Shown here: piece by piece, positions 8,976 through 19,611 of the stretch
Layout of the letters: every line of letters starts with the position of its first letter
Position numbering within the stretch: the first letter of the stretch is position 1
NCBI GenBank assembly: GCA_032718475.1
Contig: JAUCBJ010001380.1
Coordinates: 1 to 64,000, forward strand
Length of the DNA stretch: 64,000 nucleotides
DNA from: Nemertoderma westbladi
Taxonomy: Eukaryota; Xenacoelomorpha; Nemertodermatida; Nemertodermatidae
Reading direction: 5' to 3'
The notes under the pieces: model-generated
Seen by the model: the letters and a program-made list of their open reading frames with translations, nothing else
What the model was told of the DNA's origin: nothing
Database searches by the model: none
Translations under genes and position numbers: made by a program

Positions 8976-9539
8976 ATTTCCCTGTAATCTCCCTTACAAT
9001 ACATTGAAATGAGAATAATTGTTATGAATCAACCTGATACCTCAATTTATTTACTTTTTAAATAAAATTGATCCTGTGTACGTCTTTGCTATACGGCTTG
9101 TATATTACTTTTCATATATTTTTCATTGTGTTTCATTATCACATCTTTGCATTCTTGCGAACAATTAAAATCCCAGGTTTAAATTTACTGGAGACAAGTC
9201 ACCTCAGTCGTGGTCAATTTATCCGGAACTTGAGAGAACATATTATTGGACACCAAGGCCCAATTTACGTGTAGTCTTGTTTTTCCAATACAGCTGACGG
9301 TTTGTCATGAGATATTCAAACACGTCAAAATTACTGCACTAGCTGCTTTACAACATACAATGAAATACCTTATTTACGCGCAAACCCACCCATTATGTAT
9401 GCACAGAAACGTAATTGGCGCCAGTTTATGGTGCTTCTTCTCAGTAATTAGTTACTAATCGTCTCCCTGCATCCATACATTCTTTCGCCCTATTATTATA
9501 ACCTTCAATCGCTTCAATCAATCAATTCCATTCGCCGCA
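8976..9539. other. Upstream flank and probable 5' leader of the LINE at 9540
   Basis: No gene recognised. The last ~120 bases before 9540 are pyrimidine-rich and probably belong to the 5' untranslated region of the retrotransposon; its exact 5' end cannot be placed. Confidence 0.4.
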
Positions 9540-10214
9540 ATGACCTCGTTGTACACCATTACACTCGGCCAACTAAGCGACGCACGTGCGGAAACGATCG
9601 CCGCAAAGAACTCTCTTTTGGAACAAAAAGAGAAACCACCCTACGCCAAGGCGTTGGCCAAGGTGGCCCAGCCGCCACCCGGACCCGCCACCCGGCCCAA
9701 GCAACCGCAAAGCTCCGTTCGTGGATCTCTGGCGGGAGCGGCGGGGTCTGCCCCCACTGCGAACCCCCCCAACACGCAACGCGCAACCCCGATGGCGGCG
9801 AATAAACCGCGCCGTCTGGTTGTAGTCGCAACCGGTAATACCGCAACGTCCGAGGCCTCCCCCGGAGGTCTGAAGGCTATTGCGCTGCCACCTCCCCGCT
9901 TCCATGTTCGGGTTGGTCGTCTGGATCCCGATACATCCACTGAAATGATCAAAAAACATCTAGCTGGTAAACATATTCAAATTGAAAACGTCTTCAAAAT
10001 TGGGCCCAACCCCGATGATACCGTCGTGCCGAGCATGGCCGCCTTCCACGTTGTGTGTCCTAACGAGGTTTCTTCCAGTGCTGTGTTTGCTCCAGACAAC
10101 TGGCCTATGGGAACCACGATCACACGGCACTATCTCGGTCCAGCTGATCGAGCCAACCTTAAACTACGAGCTCTCAACCCTCAGCCGGACGCTGGGCAGC
10201 TGCCGCCCGTCTGA
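9540..10214 (+). CDS. LINE ORF1, proline-rich protein with RRM-like nucleic-acid-binding domain
   Basis: ORF1 has 224 residues and starts at the first ATG of the frame (context CCGCAATGACC). Residues 30-115 are low-complexity, rich in P, A, R and Q (PPYAKALAKVAQPPPGPA). Residues about 119-198 (PRFHVRVGRLDPDTSTEMIK onward to YLGP) read as a single RRM-like fold: a beta strand FHVRVGRL, the helix TSTEMIKKHLAG, then strand-helix-strand with VPSMAAFHVVCP. Such ORF1 proteins coat the element RNA to form the ribonucleoprotein used in target-primed reverse transcription. There is no zinc knuckle in ORF1 itself. The ORF ends in TGA at 10212-10214, immediately followed in the same frame by the ORF2 reading frame. 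Confidence 0.8.
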   Translation: MTSLYTITLGQLSDARAETIAAKNSLLEQKEKPPYAKALAKVAQPPPGPATRPKQPQSSVRGSLAGAAGSAPTANPPNTQRATPMAANKPRRLVVVATGNTATSEASPGGLKAIALPPPRFHVRVGRLDPDTSTEMIKKHLAGKHIQIENVFKIGPNPDDTVVPSMAAFHVVCPNEVSSSAVFAPDNWPMGTTITRHYLGPADRANLKLRALNPQPDAGQLPPV

Positions 10215-10217
10215 CTA
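10212..10217 (+). promoter_or_regulatory. UGA-CUA stop-codon context between ORF1 and ORF2, candidate translational readthrough site
   Basis: ORF1 (frame starting 9540) stops at TGA 10212-10214. The next codons, CTA AGA GAA CCT, continue without a stop in the same frame into ORF2. UGA followed by CUA is the best-known leaky stop context in animal cells and RNA viruses. The first in-frame ATG of ORF2 (10341) falls in the middle of a zinc finger whose first two cysteines are encoded upstream at 10311 and 10320, so initiation there would cut the finger. That supports production of ORF2 as a readthrough fusion with ORF1. Alternatives are a single disabling mutation in an originally fused ORF, or non-AUG initiation. 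Confidence 0.55.
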
Positions 10218-13151
10218 AGAGAACCTGTAATAATTCCCCTAACAAACTCTGACACCGGCCCTACCGATACCAATCTAAACCTACTTTTACCTGCAACAAC
10301 AGCCCGCCTGTGTACAGGTTGCAAAAAGCCTTACCGATACATGGCGAGCCTTATAAAGCACGAAAAACTCTGTCAACGCTTCATATCATCACAATGTTTA
10401 TCTTATTTCGAAGAGCTACCATTTAACTCGGAGTTTATGTCAAGGGCCCCGTTGCCTAATAACTCAAACGGAATATCCTTACTCCTATGGAATGTTGAGG
10501 GTATAACAAGTACGATCGACACTACGACTGATAATACATTTATTGATACCGATATTCTCATTCTTACCGAGACTCTTCAGGAAGATCCTGATATCCCCGA
10601 TTTCAAATGTTTCAACATTTCTAGTGAAAAAGGTGATACCGGCCGTCCGTACGGTGGTATAACCATCGGGGTTCATATGAGAAATAACTGGACTCCGAAA
10701 TGCCATCATAAAAGCGAAAACGTAATTGCGATATCAATCCCTGGTCTAAATATAATATCCGCGTACTACAAGCCAAAAACCGATGTTACCGATATCCTAC
10801 TAGAACTCATCCCTATCATTACGGCTACTCGCGTTCGTTCTACAGCGCCGCTCCTGCTCGCTGGGGATTTTAATTGCCGCATCGACGGGGACAGCAGTTC
10901 TCGTGGTGACCTGCTATGCGACGGACTCGCCGGGCTGGGTCTAGTCTGTATAACCGACCCGGATACACCAACCTATATTTGCTGGAATGGCCACAGTGTC
11001 ATTGACCTTACGTTTATTGACCCCAGTTTAATAGATATTACAGATGTGTCAGTTCTAACCACAATAAACTGCAAACATCAACGGGTTTCAACCTGTATCG
11101 CAACACTATCTGCCTCGCCCCCACGGAACGAACGCGCTCAACGAATCAATGACATTGACACTGATGTTCTCGTAGACAAACTGTCAATGAATATCAATGA
11201 CTTTAACAATTTAGCAGAACATGATATCGACGGTGCCTGCAACTACATTACTGATGCGTTGAGAGGCGCAGCAGCGTCTCGCCAGAAGAAAACGTCTAAA
11301 CCGTGGTTTACAAAAGACTGCTACGAGCTCCAACGTACTGTAAAGGCCAGTCATCAACGCGTTCGTGTGCATCCGAATGACTCGAACCGAGAGGAATACT
11401 GCCAACTGAAACGTACCTATATATCGCTCCTTCGATCCAAGAAGAGTTCATACGAGGCTCAGAAAGAACAGAACCTCATTGACCGATGCGAGGCCGACCA
11501 CACGGTCTTCTGGAATATAACGAAAGCAAAACGCCAACACTCCGCACCGCAACAGGTTGCCTCAGAGGACTGGTCATCCCACTTCAGCAGTCTACTTACT
11601 CGCGACGTCGACACCAAACTCCCCGTCCTACCGGAACAACCAATACCATTCCTGGACCACCCGATAGACGCAGATGAAGTTACCTCCGCCGTTCATTCAC
11701 AGAAGAATCACAAAGCTGCGGGTCCCGACGGGGTTTCTAATGAATCTATGAAACTCGGTTTCAGTTTTCTTCTTCCATTTCTCCTCACTCTGTTCTCGAC
11801 GTGTCTGTCGGCGGCAACCTGCCCGGCCCTTTGGCTGACCTCATATCTTCTCCCCCTTTATAAAGGAAAGGGCCCTAAAGTCTCCCCGAATTCGTATCGG
11901 GGAATCGCTCTACTTTCCTGCCTACTAAAGACATACACGACTATATTATATAATCGGCTATACCCCTGGACCGAATCCTCAGGAATTCTCCCAAACTGCC
12001 AGTACGGTTTCCGCAAGGGGCGTTCTACGATACAAGCGGCTACGAAGCTGATTACACTAATCCGAGAGACTTTGCGAAACCCCGGAGGACACGTGTACTG
12101 CGTGTTCGTCGACTTTTCAAAAGCTTTCGACTCGGTTAACCGCAGGAAGCTATGCTTCAAACTCTCCAAGTTGGGCGTCAGTCGGGCGTTCATCGCTGCC
12201 CTCTGGGCACTGTTATCAACCAACTACGTCTGCATCTGCCTTGGTGTTTTCGTCATGGACCCCATAACACAAACGATTGGAGTTGTCCAGGGAGATAAAC
12301 TGTCACCTCTCTTGTTCAGTCTATTTCTCTACGATCTCCCAGTTGTAATACTCGCTGTTGGGTGCCTCCTGTTCATGTACGCTGATGATGTAGCCATCAC
12401 CGGAACCACCATCGCAGAAGTACAAGCGGGACTCGACAACCTCTCCGACTATTGCAAAGAATACGATCTGATCGTTAATAAATCCAAAACAAAGGCCATG
12501 AAATTCCGGCGCGGTGGTCGGCTTTGTAAGTCGGACATCCTCATGTACCAAGGATCGCCTCTCGAGTTCGTCAACTCTTTCGAGTACCTCGGAGTCGTAC
12601 TGACAACCACTGCTTGTGCGTCCGGTCACTACACTCACCTGCATAAACGAGGGATCTCCTCCTGCATGAGATTGGCTTCCCGGGTCAATTTCAATAACAT
12701 ATCAATTGTAACAGCTGGTCGATTGTGGCGCGCGGTTGTCCTTCCGTCTACCACATACGGTTGCTCCGTCTACGGCGTTTCCGCGGCCGACGCGCCCAGC
12801 TTACCACACGTGGAGCTCGTTCGCGCGTTCTACTGGAAACTGTGGTGCGGGGTGAGCAAATACGCCTCCACCACGGCAATCCTAAACGCGGTCGACCGCC
12901 CTGCAGAGAACGGCGAGCTCTCCCTCCTCGAACTCACAGGCTACAGGCGCCGCGCTGCAGCCCAATTCATCTCCAATGGCTCGCACCACAAGCTCTGCCG
13001 CAGTAAAGGGTGTTGGCGGCCGACCCCCACATGCGTCTGCCGTCTCTGCGACGACCAGGCGACGGACAAGGACCACGGCCTCAGTTGCACTGGCGTCCCG
13101 ACTCTACTAACAACAGTAAAACGCTCACTGTTCCTGTACGCCGTGAAATGA
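10215..13151 (+). CDS. LINE ORF2, zinc finger + APE endonuclease + reverse transcriptase
   Basis: The frame is open from 10215; numbering below counts from the ATG at 10341. An N-terminal C-x2-C-x12-H-x3-C finger spans 10311-10373 and begins before that ATG. The endonuclease (about 46-250) has LLLWNVEG (N51), ILTETLQ (E77), LLLAGDFNCR (D176, N178), IDLTFID (D222) and a terminal CKHQRV where the family usually has SDH; H246 is kept but the preceding aspartate is not. The reverse transcriptase (about 430-720) has YRGIALLSCLLK, QYGFRKGRSTIQA, FVDFSKAFDS (D591), VVQGDKLSPLLF and the catalytic YADD at 680-683. The C-terminus carries a cysteine/histidine cluster CVCRLCDDQATDKDHGLSC. The product nicks target DNA and copies the element RNA. 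The changed SDH triad is worth checking for activity. Confidence 0.88.
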   Translation, partial: LREPVIIPLTNSDTGPTDTNLNLLLPATTARLCTGCKKPYRYMASLIKHEKLCQRFISSQCLSYFEELPFNSEFMSRAPLPNNSNGISLLLWNVEGITSTIDTTTDNTFIDTDILILTETLQEDPDIPDFKCFNISSEKGDTGRPYGGITIGVHMRNNWTPKCHHKSENVIAISIPGLNIISAYYKPKTDVTDILLELIPIITATRVRSTAPLLLAGDFNCRIDGDSSSRGDLLCDGLAGLGLVCITDPDTPTYICWNGHSVIDLTFIDPSLIDITDVSVLTTINCKHQRVSTCIATLSASPPRNERAQRINDIDTDVLVDKLSMNINDFNNLAEHDIDGACNYITDALRGAAASRQKKTSKPWFTKDCYELQRTVKASHQRVRVHPNDSNREEYCQLKRTYISLLRSKKSSYEAQKEQNLIDRCEADHTVFWNITKAKRQHSAPQQVASEDWSSHFSSLLTRDVDTKLPVLPEQPIPFLDHPIDADEVTSAVHSQKNHKAAGPDGVSNESMKLGFSFLLPFLLTLFSTCLSAATCPALWLTSYLLPLYKGKGPKVSPNSYRGIALLSCLLKTYTTILYNRLYPWTESSGILPNCQYGFRKGRSTIQAATKLITLIRETLRNPGGHVYCVFVDFSKAFDSVNRRKLCFKLSKLGVSRAFIAALWALLSTNYVCICLGVFVMDPITQTIGVVQGDKLSPLLFSLFLYDLPVVILAVGCLLFMYADDVAITGTTIAEVQAGLDNLSDYCKEYDLIVNKSKTKAMKFRRGGRLCKSDILMYQGSPLEFVNSFEYLGVVLTTTACASGHYTHLHKRGISSCMRLASRVNFNNISIVTAGRLWRAVVLPSTTYGCSVYGVSAADAPSLPHVELVRAFYWKLWCGVSKYASTTAILNAVDRPAENGELSLLELTGYRRRAAAQFISNGSHHKLCRSKGCWRPTPTCVCRLCDDQATDKDHGLSCTGVPTLLTTVKRSLFLYAVK

Positions 13152-14040
13152 TCTATTCTAATTTTTACACGATCTATTTTAAAACTTCCCCCAGCCACGC
13201 TATAACCAAACATTGAATTGTACAATATTTCAACCGTGCAACGACATTTTATTATATTATATATATTTTTACTATTTTTATTATATTATATATTCATTTT
13301 ATTATATCCCCATCCCCAAATAACCTATAAATAATGTGTATCCCATTTTCCATTATCTGTCATACAATACAGTATTATATGGTCACATAACAACTTTCAT
13401 ATTTTACAGTAGGCCTACCTACCTTTATGTGCATGTTTATTTTATTTACACCATATGTTGGTATTAAAGCTTTCGTTTCATAACCTTCAATCTATTGATT
13501 CAACGAATCCAAAATACTACCAGTTTAGCTGGACATGCTGGGAAATCCATCTCTGTGGAACGGAACCTACCCCTCGCATTAAACTTCTGGGTCCAATTTA
13601 TTTCGGAATAGAAACATCTATTTTTGAAATCAACCATATAATATTATAATGTACATCATATTACTACAGTATAAGCAATATACACTAATTATCAAAATTA
13701 ATATAATTTAATGATACTGTAGTTGCTTAGCAATGGGGGGTCTATATATTTACAAGAATAACACCATAAGTTTATACAAGTAACTGTCCCCTATATTTAT
13801 TATTTACAGTTCCATTTTAATATTATATATATTTTATTCAAATAATGAAACATTTTAATGAGAACGGAAAGTAGGGAAGATAAAGATTAAAAGATTACAC
13901 ACAGAACGACAACTTATTGGATTGAACCAATCATCGTAGTCCTGCAGTCAGAAACACAATCGCGTTACCTTACTACTAACAACATTATTGGTGACGTAAA
14001 TGTTACGATTTTAGAATAAAATTACACTATCAATGGCGAA
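13152..14040. other. LINE 3' UTR and AT-rich intergenic DNA
   Basis: Contains TTTTATTATATTATATAT repeats at 13238-13310. A TAGGCCTAC copy lies at 13410-13420. No gene recognised up to the start of the 40-bp satellite. Confidence 0.5.
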
Positions 14041-17000
14041 TTATTGCACTTTATACGACTCACACCCATACTGTACTATCCCGTTGCACTTTATACGACT
14101 CGCACCCATACTGTACTATCCCGTTACACTTTATACGACTCGCACCCATACTGTACTATCCCGTTGCACTTTATACGACTCGCACCCATACTTTACTATC
14201 CCGTTGCACTTTATACGACTCGCTCCCATACTGTACTATCCCGTTGCACTTTATACGACTCGCACCCATACTGTACTATCCCGTTGCACTTTATACGACT
14301 CGCACCCATACTGTACTATCCCGCTGCACTTTATACGACTCGCACCAATTCTGTACTATCCCGTTACACTTTATACGACTCGCACCCATACTGTACTATC
14401 CCGTTGCACTTTATACGACTCGCACCCATACTGTACTATTCCGTTGCACTTTATACGACTCGCACCCATACTGTACTACCCCGTTGCACTTTATACGACT
14501 CGCACCCATACTGTACTATCCCGTTGCACTTTATACGACTCGCACCCATACTGTACTATCCCGTTGCACTTTATACGACTCACACCCATACTGTACTATC
14601 CCGTTGCACTTTATACGACTCGCACCCATACTGTACTATCCCGTTGCACTTTATGCGACTCGCACCCATACTGTACTATCCCGTTGCACTTTATACGACT
14701 CGCACCCATACTGTACTATCCCGTTGCACTTTATACGACTCGCACCCATACTGTACTATCCCGTTGCACTTTATACGACTCGTACCCATACTGTACTATC
14801 CCGTTGCACTTTATACGACTCGCACCCATACTGTACTATCCCGTTGCACTTTATACGACTCGTACCCATACTGTACTATCCCGTTGCACTTTATACGACT
14901 CGCACCCATACTGTACAATCACGTTCCTCTTTATACGACTCGCTCCCATACTGTACTATCCCGTTGCACTTTATACGACTCGCTCCCATACTGTACTATC
15001 ACGTTGCACTTTATACGACTCGCACCCATACTGTACTATCCCGTTGTACTTTATACGGCTCGCTCCCATACTGTACTATCCCGTTGCACTTTATACGACT
15101 CGCACCCATACTGTACTATCCCGTTGCACTTTATACGACTCGCACCCATACTGTACTATCCCGTTGCACTTTATACGACTCACACCCATACTGTACTATC
15201 CCGTTGCACTTTATACGACTCGCACCCATACTGTACTATCCCGTTGCACTTTATGCGACTCGCACCCATACTGTACTATCCCGTTGCACTTTATACGACT
15301 CGCACCCATACTGTACTATCCCGTTGCACTTTATACGACTCGCACCCATACTGTACTATCCCGTTGCACTTTATACGACTCGTACCCATACTGTACTATC
15401 CCGTTGCACTTTATACGACTCGCACCCATACTGTACTATCCCGTTGCACTTTATACGACTCGTACCCATACTGTACTATCCCGTTGCACTTTATACGACT
15501 CGCACCCATACTGTACTATCACGTTCCTCTTTATACGACTCGCTCCCATACTGTACTATCCCGTTGCACTTTATACGACTCGCTCCCATACTGTACTATC
15601 ACGTTGCACTTTATACGACTCGCACCCATACTGTACTATCCCGTTGTACTTTATACGGCTCGCTCCCATACTGTACTATCCCGTTGCACTTTATACGACT
15701 CGCACCCATACTGTACTATCCCGTTGCACTTTATACGACTCGCACCCATACTGTACTATCCCGTTGCACTTTATACGACTCGCACCCATACTGTACTATC
15801 CAGTTGCACTTTATACGACTCGTACCCATACTGTACTATCCCGTTGCACTTTATACGACTCGCACCCATACTGTACTATCCCGTTGCACTTTATACGACT
15901 CGTACCCATACTGTACTATCCCGTTGCACTTTATACGACTCGCACCCATACTGTACTATCACGTTCCTCTTTATACGACTCGCTCCCATACTGTACTATC
16001 CCGTTGCACTTTATACGACTCGCTCCCATACTGTACTATCACGTTGCACTTTATACGACTCGCACCCATACTGTACTATCCCGTTGTACTTTATACGGCT
16101 CGCTCCCATACTGTACTATCCCGTTGCACTTTATACGACTCGCACCCATACTGTACTATCCCGTTGCACTTTATACGACTCGCACCCATACTGTACTATC
16201 CCGTTGCACTTTATACGACTCACACCCATACTGTACTATCCCGTTGCACTTTATACGACTCGCACCCATACTGTACTATCCCGTTGCACTTTATGCGACT
16301 CGCACCCATACTGTACTATCCCGTTGCACTTTATACGACTCGCACCCATACTGTACTATCCCGTTGCACTTTATACGACTCGCACCCATACTGTACTATC
16401 CCGTTGCACTTTATACGACTCGTACCCATACTGTACTATCCCGTTGCACTTTATACGACTCGCACCCATACTGTACTATCCCGTTGCACTTTATACGACT
16501 CGTACCCATACTGTACTATCCCGTTGCACTTTATACGACTCGCACCCATACTGTACTATCACGTTCCTCTTTATACGACTCGCTCCCATACTGTACTATC
16601 CCGTTGCACTTTATACGACTCGCTCCCATACTGTACTATCACGTTGCACTTTATACGACTCGCACCCATACTGTACTATCCCGTTGTACTTTATACGGCT
16701 CGCTCCCATACTGTACTATCCCGTTGCACTTTATACGACTCGCACCCATACTGTACTATCCCGTTGCACTTTATACGACTCGCACCCATACTGTACTATC
16801 CCGTTGCACTTTATACGACTCGCACCCATACTGTACTATCCAGTTGCACTTTATACGACTCGCTCCCATACTGTACTATCCCGTTGCACTTTATACGACT
16901 CGCACCCATACTGTACTATCCCGTTGCACTTTATACGACTCGCACCCATACTGTACTATCCCGTTGCACTTTATACAACTCGCACCCATACTGTACTATC

Positions 17001-17597
17001 CAGTTGCACTTTATACGACTCGCACCCATACTGTACTATCCCGTTGCACTTTATACGACTCGCACCCATACTGTACTATTCCGTTGCACTTTATACGACT
17101 CGCACCCATACTGTACTATCCCGTTGCACTTTATACGACTCGCACCCATACTGTACTACCCCGTTTCACTTTATACGACTCGCACCCATACTGTACTATC
17201 CCGTTGCACTTTATACGACTCGCTCCCATACTGTACTATCCGGTTGCACTTTATACGATTCGCACCCATACTGTACTATCCCGTTGCACTTTATACGACT
17301 CGCACCCATACTGTACTATCCCGTTGCACTTTATACTACTCGCACCCATACTGTACTATCCCGTTACACTTTATACGACTCGCACCCATACTGTACTATC
17401 CCGTTGCACTTTATACGACTCGCACCCATACTGTACTATCCCGTTGCACTTTATACGACTCGTACCCATACTGTACTATCCCGTTGCACTTTATACGACT
17501 CGCACCCATACTGTACTATCCCGTTGCAATTTATACGACTCGCACCCATACTGTACTATCCCATTGCACTTTATACGACTCGCACCCATACTGTACT
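14041..17597. repeat. 40-bp satellite array, about 89 copies, with higher-order structure
   Basis: The unit is CTTTATACGACTCGCACCCA then TACTGTACTATCCCGTTGCA, exactly 40 bp with almost no indels. Because 40 is not a multiple of 3 and the unit holds no TAA, TAG or TGA on the plus strand, all three plus frames are open for about 1,100-1,200 codons. Rare variants recur at fixed distance: ACGTTCCTCT at 14921, 15521, 15961 and 16561, and GTACTTTATACGGCT near 15046, 15646, 16086 and 16686, spacing 600, 440 and 600 bp. This shows block duplication of 15 and 11 units. One more decayed piece continues past the solo LTR at 18166-18232. Confidence 0.97.
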
Positions 17598-18165
17598 TGT
17601 TAGCGTATCCAATTCGCTACCCAGTAGAAAATGGGTAAAGTGGCTTTTTACCAAATATAGTTGATTAGGTGACATTACCAATATAATGTCACCTAACAAT
17701 TGGCACCTAGCAATATACAGTGCCAGCCACATGGAGAGATGTCAGCACACAGCTCATCTCAGGGTAGAAGCTAGCATAGGAAAAGGGGATAGATCGACCA
17801 ATGGAGGGACAGCATGTGTCCAATTACAGCGCGTCCACTGGTTGGCCACACCTAGGTAATTAAATGTGTCCCATGTAATATATAACCGTTACTCTGTCAA
17901 TTGTACTTTAGTTGGTATATTAGTCGGACGGTTTTCAACCGTCGCCATCGTTGACTGCTATCATTGTGCTACTGTTGTACTGATTACTACTGGTACTTGT
18001 ATAGTTATCTGAGATTAACAACATAACATTAACACCAGACTCAGTTTATTATACCGGCCTTCTGCCTTTCAGCCATTCAGCCACAGTAAGCGGACGCGGC
18101 GACGCGTATTAAACCAAGACAAAACCCGGTCGGGATTCCCTCGCCAACTCAGGGATCCCGTCACA
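17598..18165 (+). mobile_element. Solo LTR inserted in the 40-bp satellite, with 5-bp target duplication
   Basis: The 568-bp element starts TGTTAGCGTATCC and ends CCCGTCACA (TG...CA ends). GTACT, part of the satellite unit, flanks it on both sides (17593-17597 and 18166-18170), and satellite sequence resumes right after. Its start, TATA region (17874-17885) and 3' end match the LTR at 3063-3724. A solo LTR with an intact target duplication is the standard product of recombination between the two LTRs of a full element. Confidence 0.88.
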
Positions 18166-18232
18166 GTACTACTATCCCGTTGCGTTGTACTTTATACATC
18201 TGGCACCCATTCTGTACTATCCCGAGGCTAAT
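18166..18232. repeat. Residual 40-bp satellite right of the solo LTR
   Basis: Begins GTACT ACTATCCCGTTGCG, then a diverged unit (TGTACTTTATACATCTGGCACCC...CTGTACTATCCCGAGG). This is the right end of the array interrupted by the LTR. Confidence 0.75.
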
Positions 18233-19348
18233 GAAATCCCGCTAGGAATTAAAATTTTCCCATATACAGATAATTTTCCTCTTTAAACCCACTCCATTCC
18301 CGTTGCTAAGCACTGTGGAAATGGAAATGGAAAGTTTTTATTTACTTCTATAAGTAAAAACGCACCAACATGCACAACACAATAAAAATAAGATCATTTT
18401 TTAAACATGAGTGACTGATAGAGGCCGTATCTAAATAATCAAATGTTAATATACATATTATACTATGATAATTCATAAGACGTGTAATATCCAGATTGGA
18501 CGTAAGAGGATATAGATATTAATAAAATACACAATAAATATAAAATAATACATACAGTTAATTGAGGACATAATTTTTAGCACTAATATACAAATTAATC
18601 AGTACACGCATAAAATATACTATGTTAGAAATAAATACCATTTAGTTAATATTTTATTATATATTTTGGCTAAGTTAAATTTGGTAAAAATTAATGCACA
18701 TAAAATGTCGGTAAAATGGTCAATCGAGCTTTTGCAGCAGCTTCATATTATACTATACACCGATATAAAAACAAATTTATTACTATTGGTAAGTATGTTG
18801 GTGTATGCGATATACGATATAAAATAAGTCTGTAGGATAGTGATCTTAAAATAGAAACAAACAGCACATTAAAATACTTACAATTTAATAAAATAAAATG
18901 ATTTAAGATTTAATTATTTTAAGTTAAAGTTAGTAGTTTTATTCTTAAAATAAGCCGTGTTTAATAAAATAAGGATATTATGTAATGTAGGTAGTAATAC
19001 TGTAGTAGTAATATTTTAATTACTAGCACTGTTCACTATATATTATTGTTATTTTTATACCACTGTTATATATTTCACTGTAATAGTCGTACGTGAATCA
19101 TTAGCAGCGTTTTTTTTTCTAAATATGTGTGAAATTTATAAATGAAAATCACAATTTGTAATTTTTTGGAACTAATTTAGAAATATTCTAAGCTAAAATT
19201 TGTAAATATCAAATTGACAAATTCAAATGTTCATAAATTAAAAATGTAGGCCTATTATTTATCACATTATTCACCAAAGTGAAATCCTACAAAACTTTAA
19301 ATATAAGTCGTCTATGCTAGGGCTTACCGTATCATCTTATCCATTACA
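18233..19348. other. AT-rich intergenic DNA
   Basis: Very AT-rich, with many stops in all frames. No gene, RNA gene or element recognised. Confidence 0.5.
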
Positions 19349-19611
19349 GCAAATACATTCCTCTAGACAGCTAGAACTTCCGCAATACATTCCTCTAGAC
19401 AGCTAGAACTCCCGCAATACATTCCTCTAGACAGCTAGAACTTCCGCAATACATTCCTCTAGACAGCTAGAACTTCCGCAATACATTCCTCTAGACAGCT
19501 AGAACTTCCGCAATACATTTCTCTAGACAGCTAGAACTTCCGCAATACATTCCTCTAGACAGCTAGAACTTCCGCAATACATTCGTCTAGACAGCTAGAA
19601 CTTCCGCAACT
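19349..19611. repeat. 32-bp minisatellite, 8 copies
   Basis: Unit CAATACATTCCTCTAGACAG plus CTAGAACTTCCG. Copies are nearly identical (single changes such as CTTCC to CTCCC, ATTCC to ATTTC and ATTCG). The unit holds the inverted pair CTAGACAGCTAG. Confidence 0.95.

Larger units (their letters stand above)
9540..13151 (+). mobile_element. APE-type non-LTR retrotransposon, coding region apparently intact
   Basis: Both ORFs expected of a Jockey/CR1-superclade LINE are present without frameshifts: ORF1 with an RRM-like domain (9540-10214) and ORF2 with apurinic endonuclease plus reverse transcriptase (10215-13151). They are unusual in lying in one frame, divided by a single UGA followed by CUA. 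AT-rich sequence with TTTTATTATATT repeats follows the stop (13240-13320) and is likely 3' UTR. Element ends and target duplication were not identified. Intact ORFs suggest a young, possibly active copy. Clade assignment (CR1, Nimb, Rex1 or other) needs a phylogeny. Confidence 0.88.

Noticed and set aside
9559-9959. Minus-strand ORFs overlapping LINE ORF1
   Set aside because: Shadows of the GC- and proline-rich ORF1; ORF1 has the recognisable RRM-like domain and correct position.
14041-14120. Similarity of TATACGACTC in the 40-bp unit to a T7 RNA polymerase promoter
   Set aside because: Only about ten bases match and the initiating part of the promoter is absent. It is a coincidence in a satellite.
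14033-17664. Three overlapping plus-strand ORFs of about 1,120-1,206 codons
   Set aside because: They are produced by the stop-free 40-bp satellite unit read in three phases. The translations are the same 40-residue cycle and no domain is recognisable.
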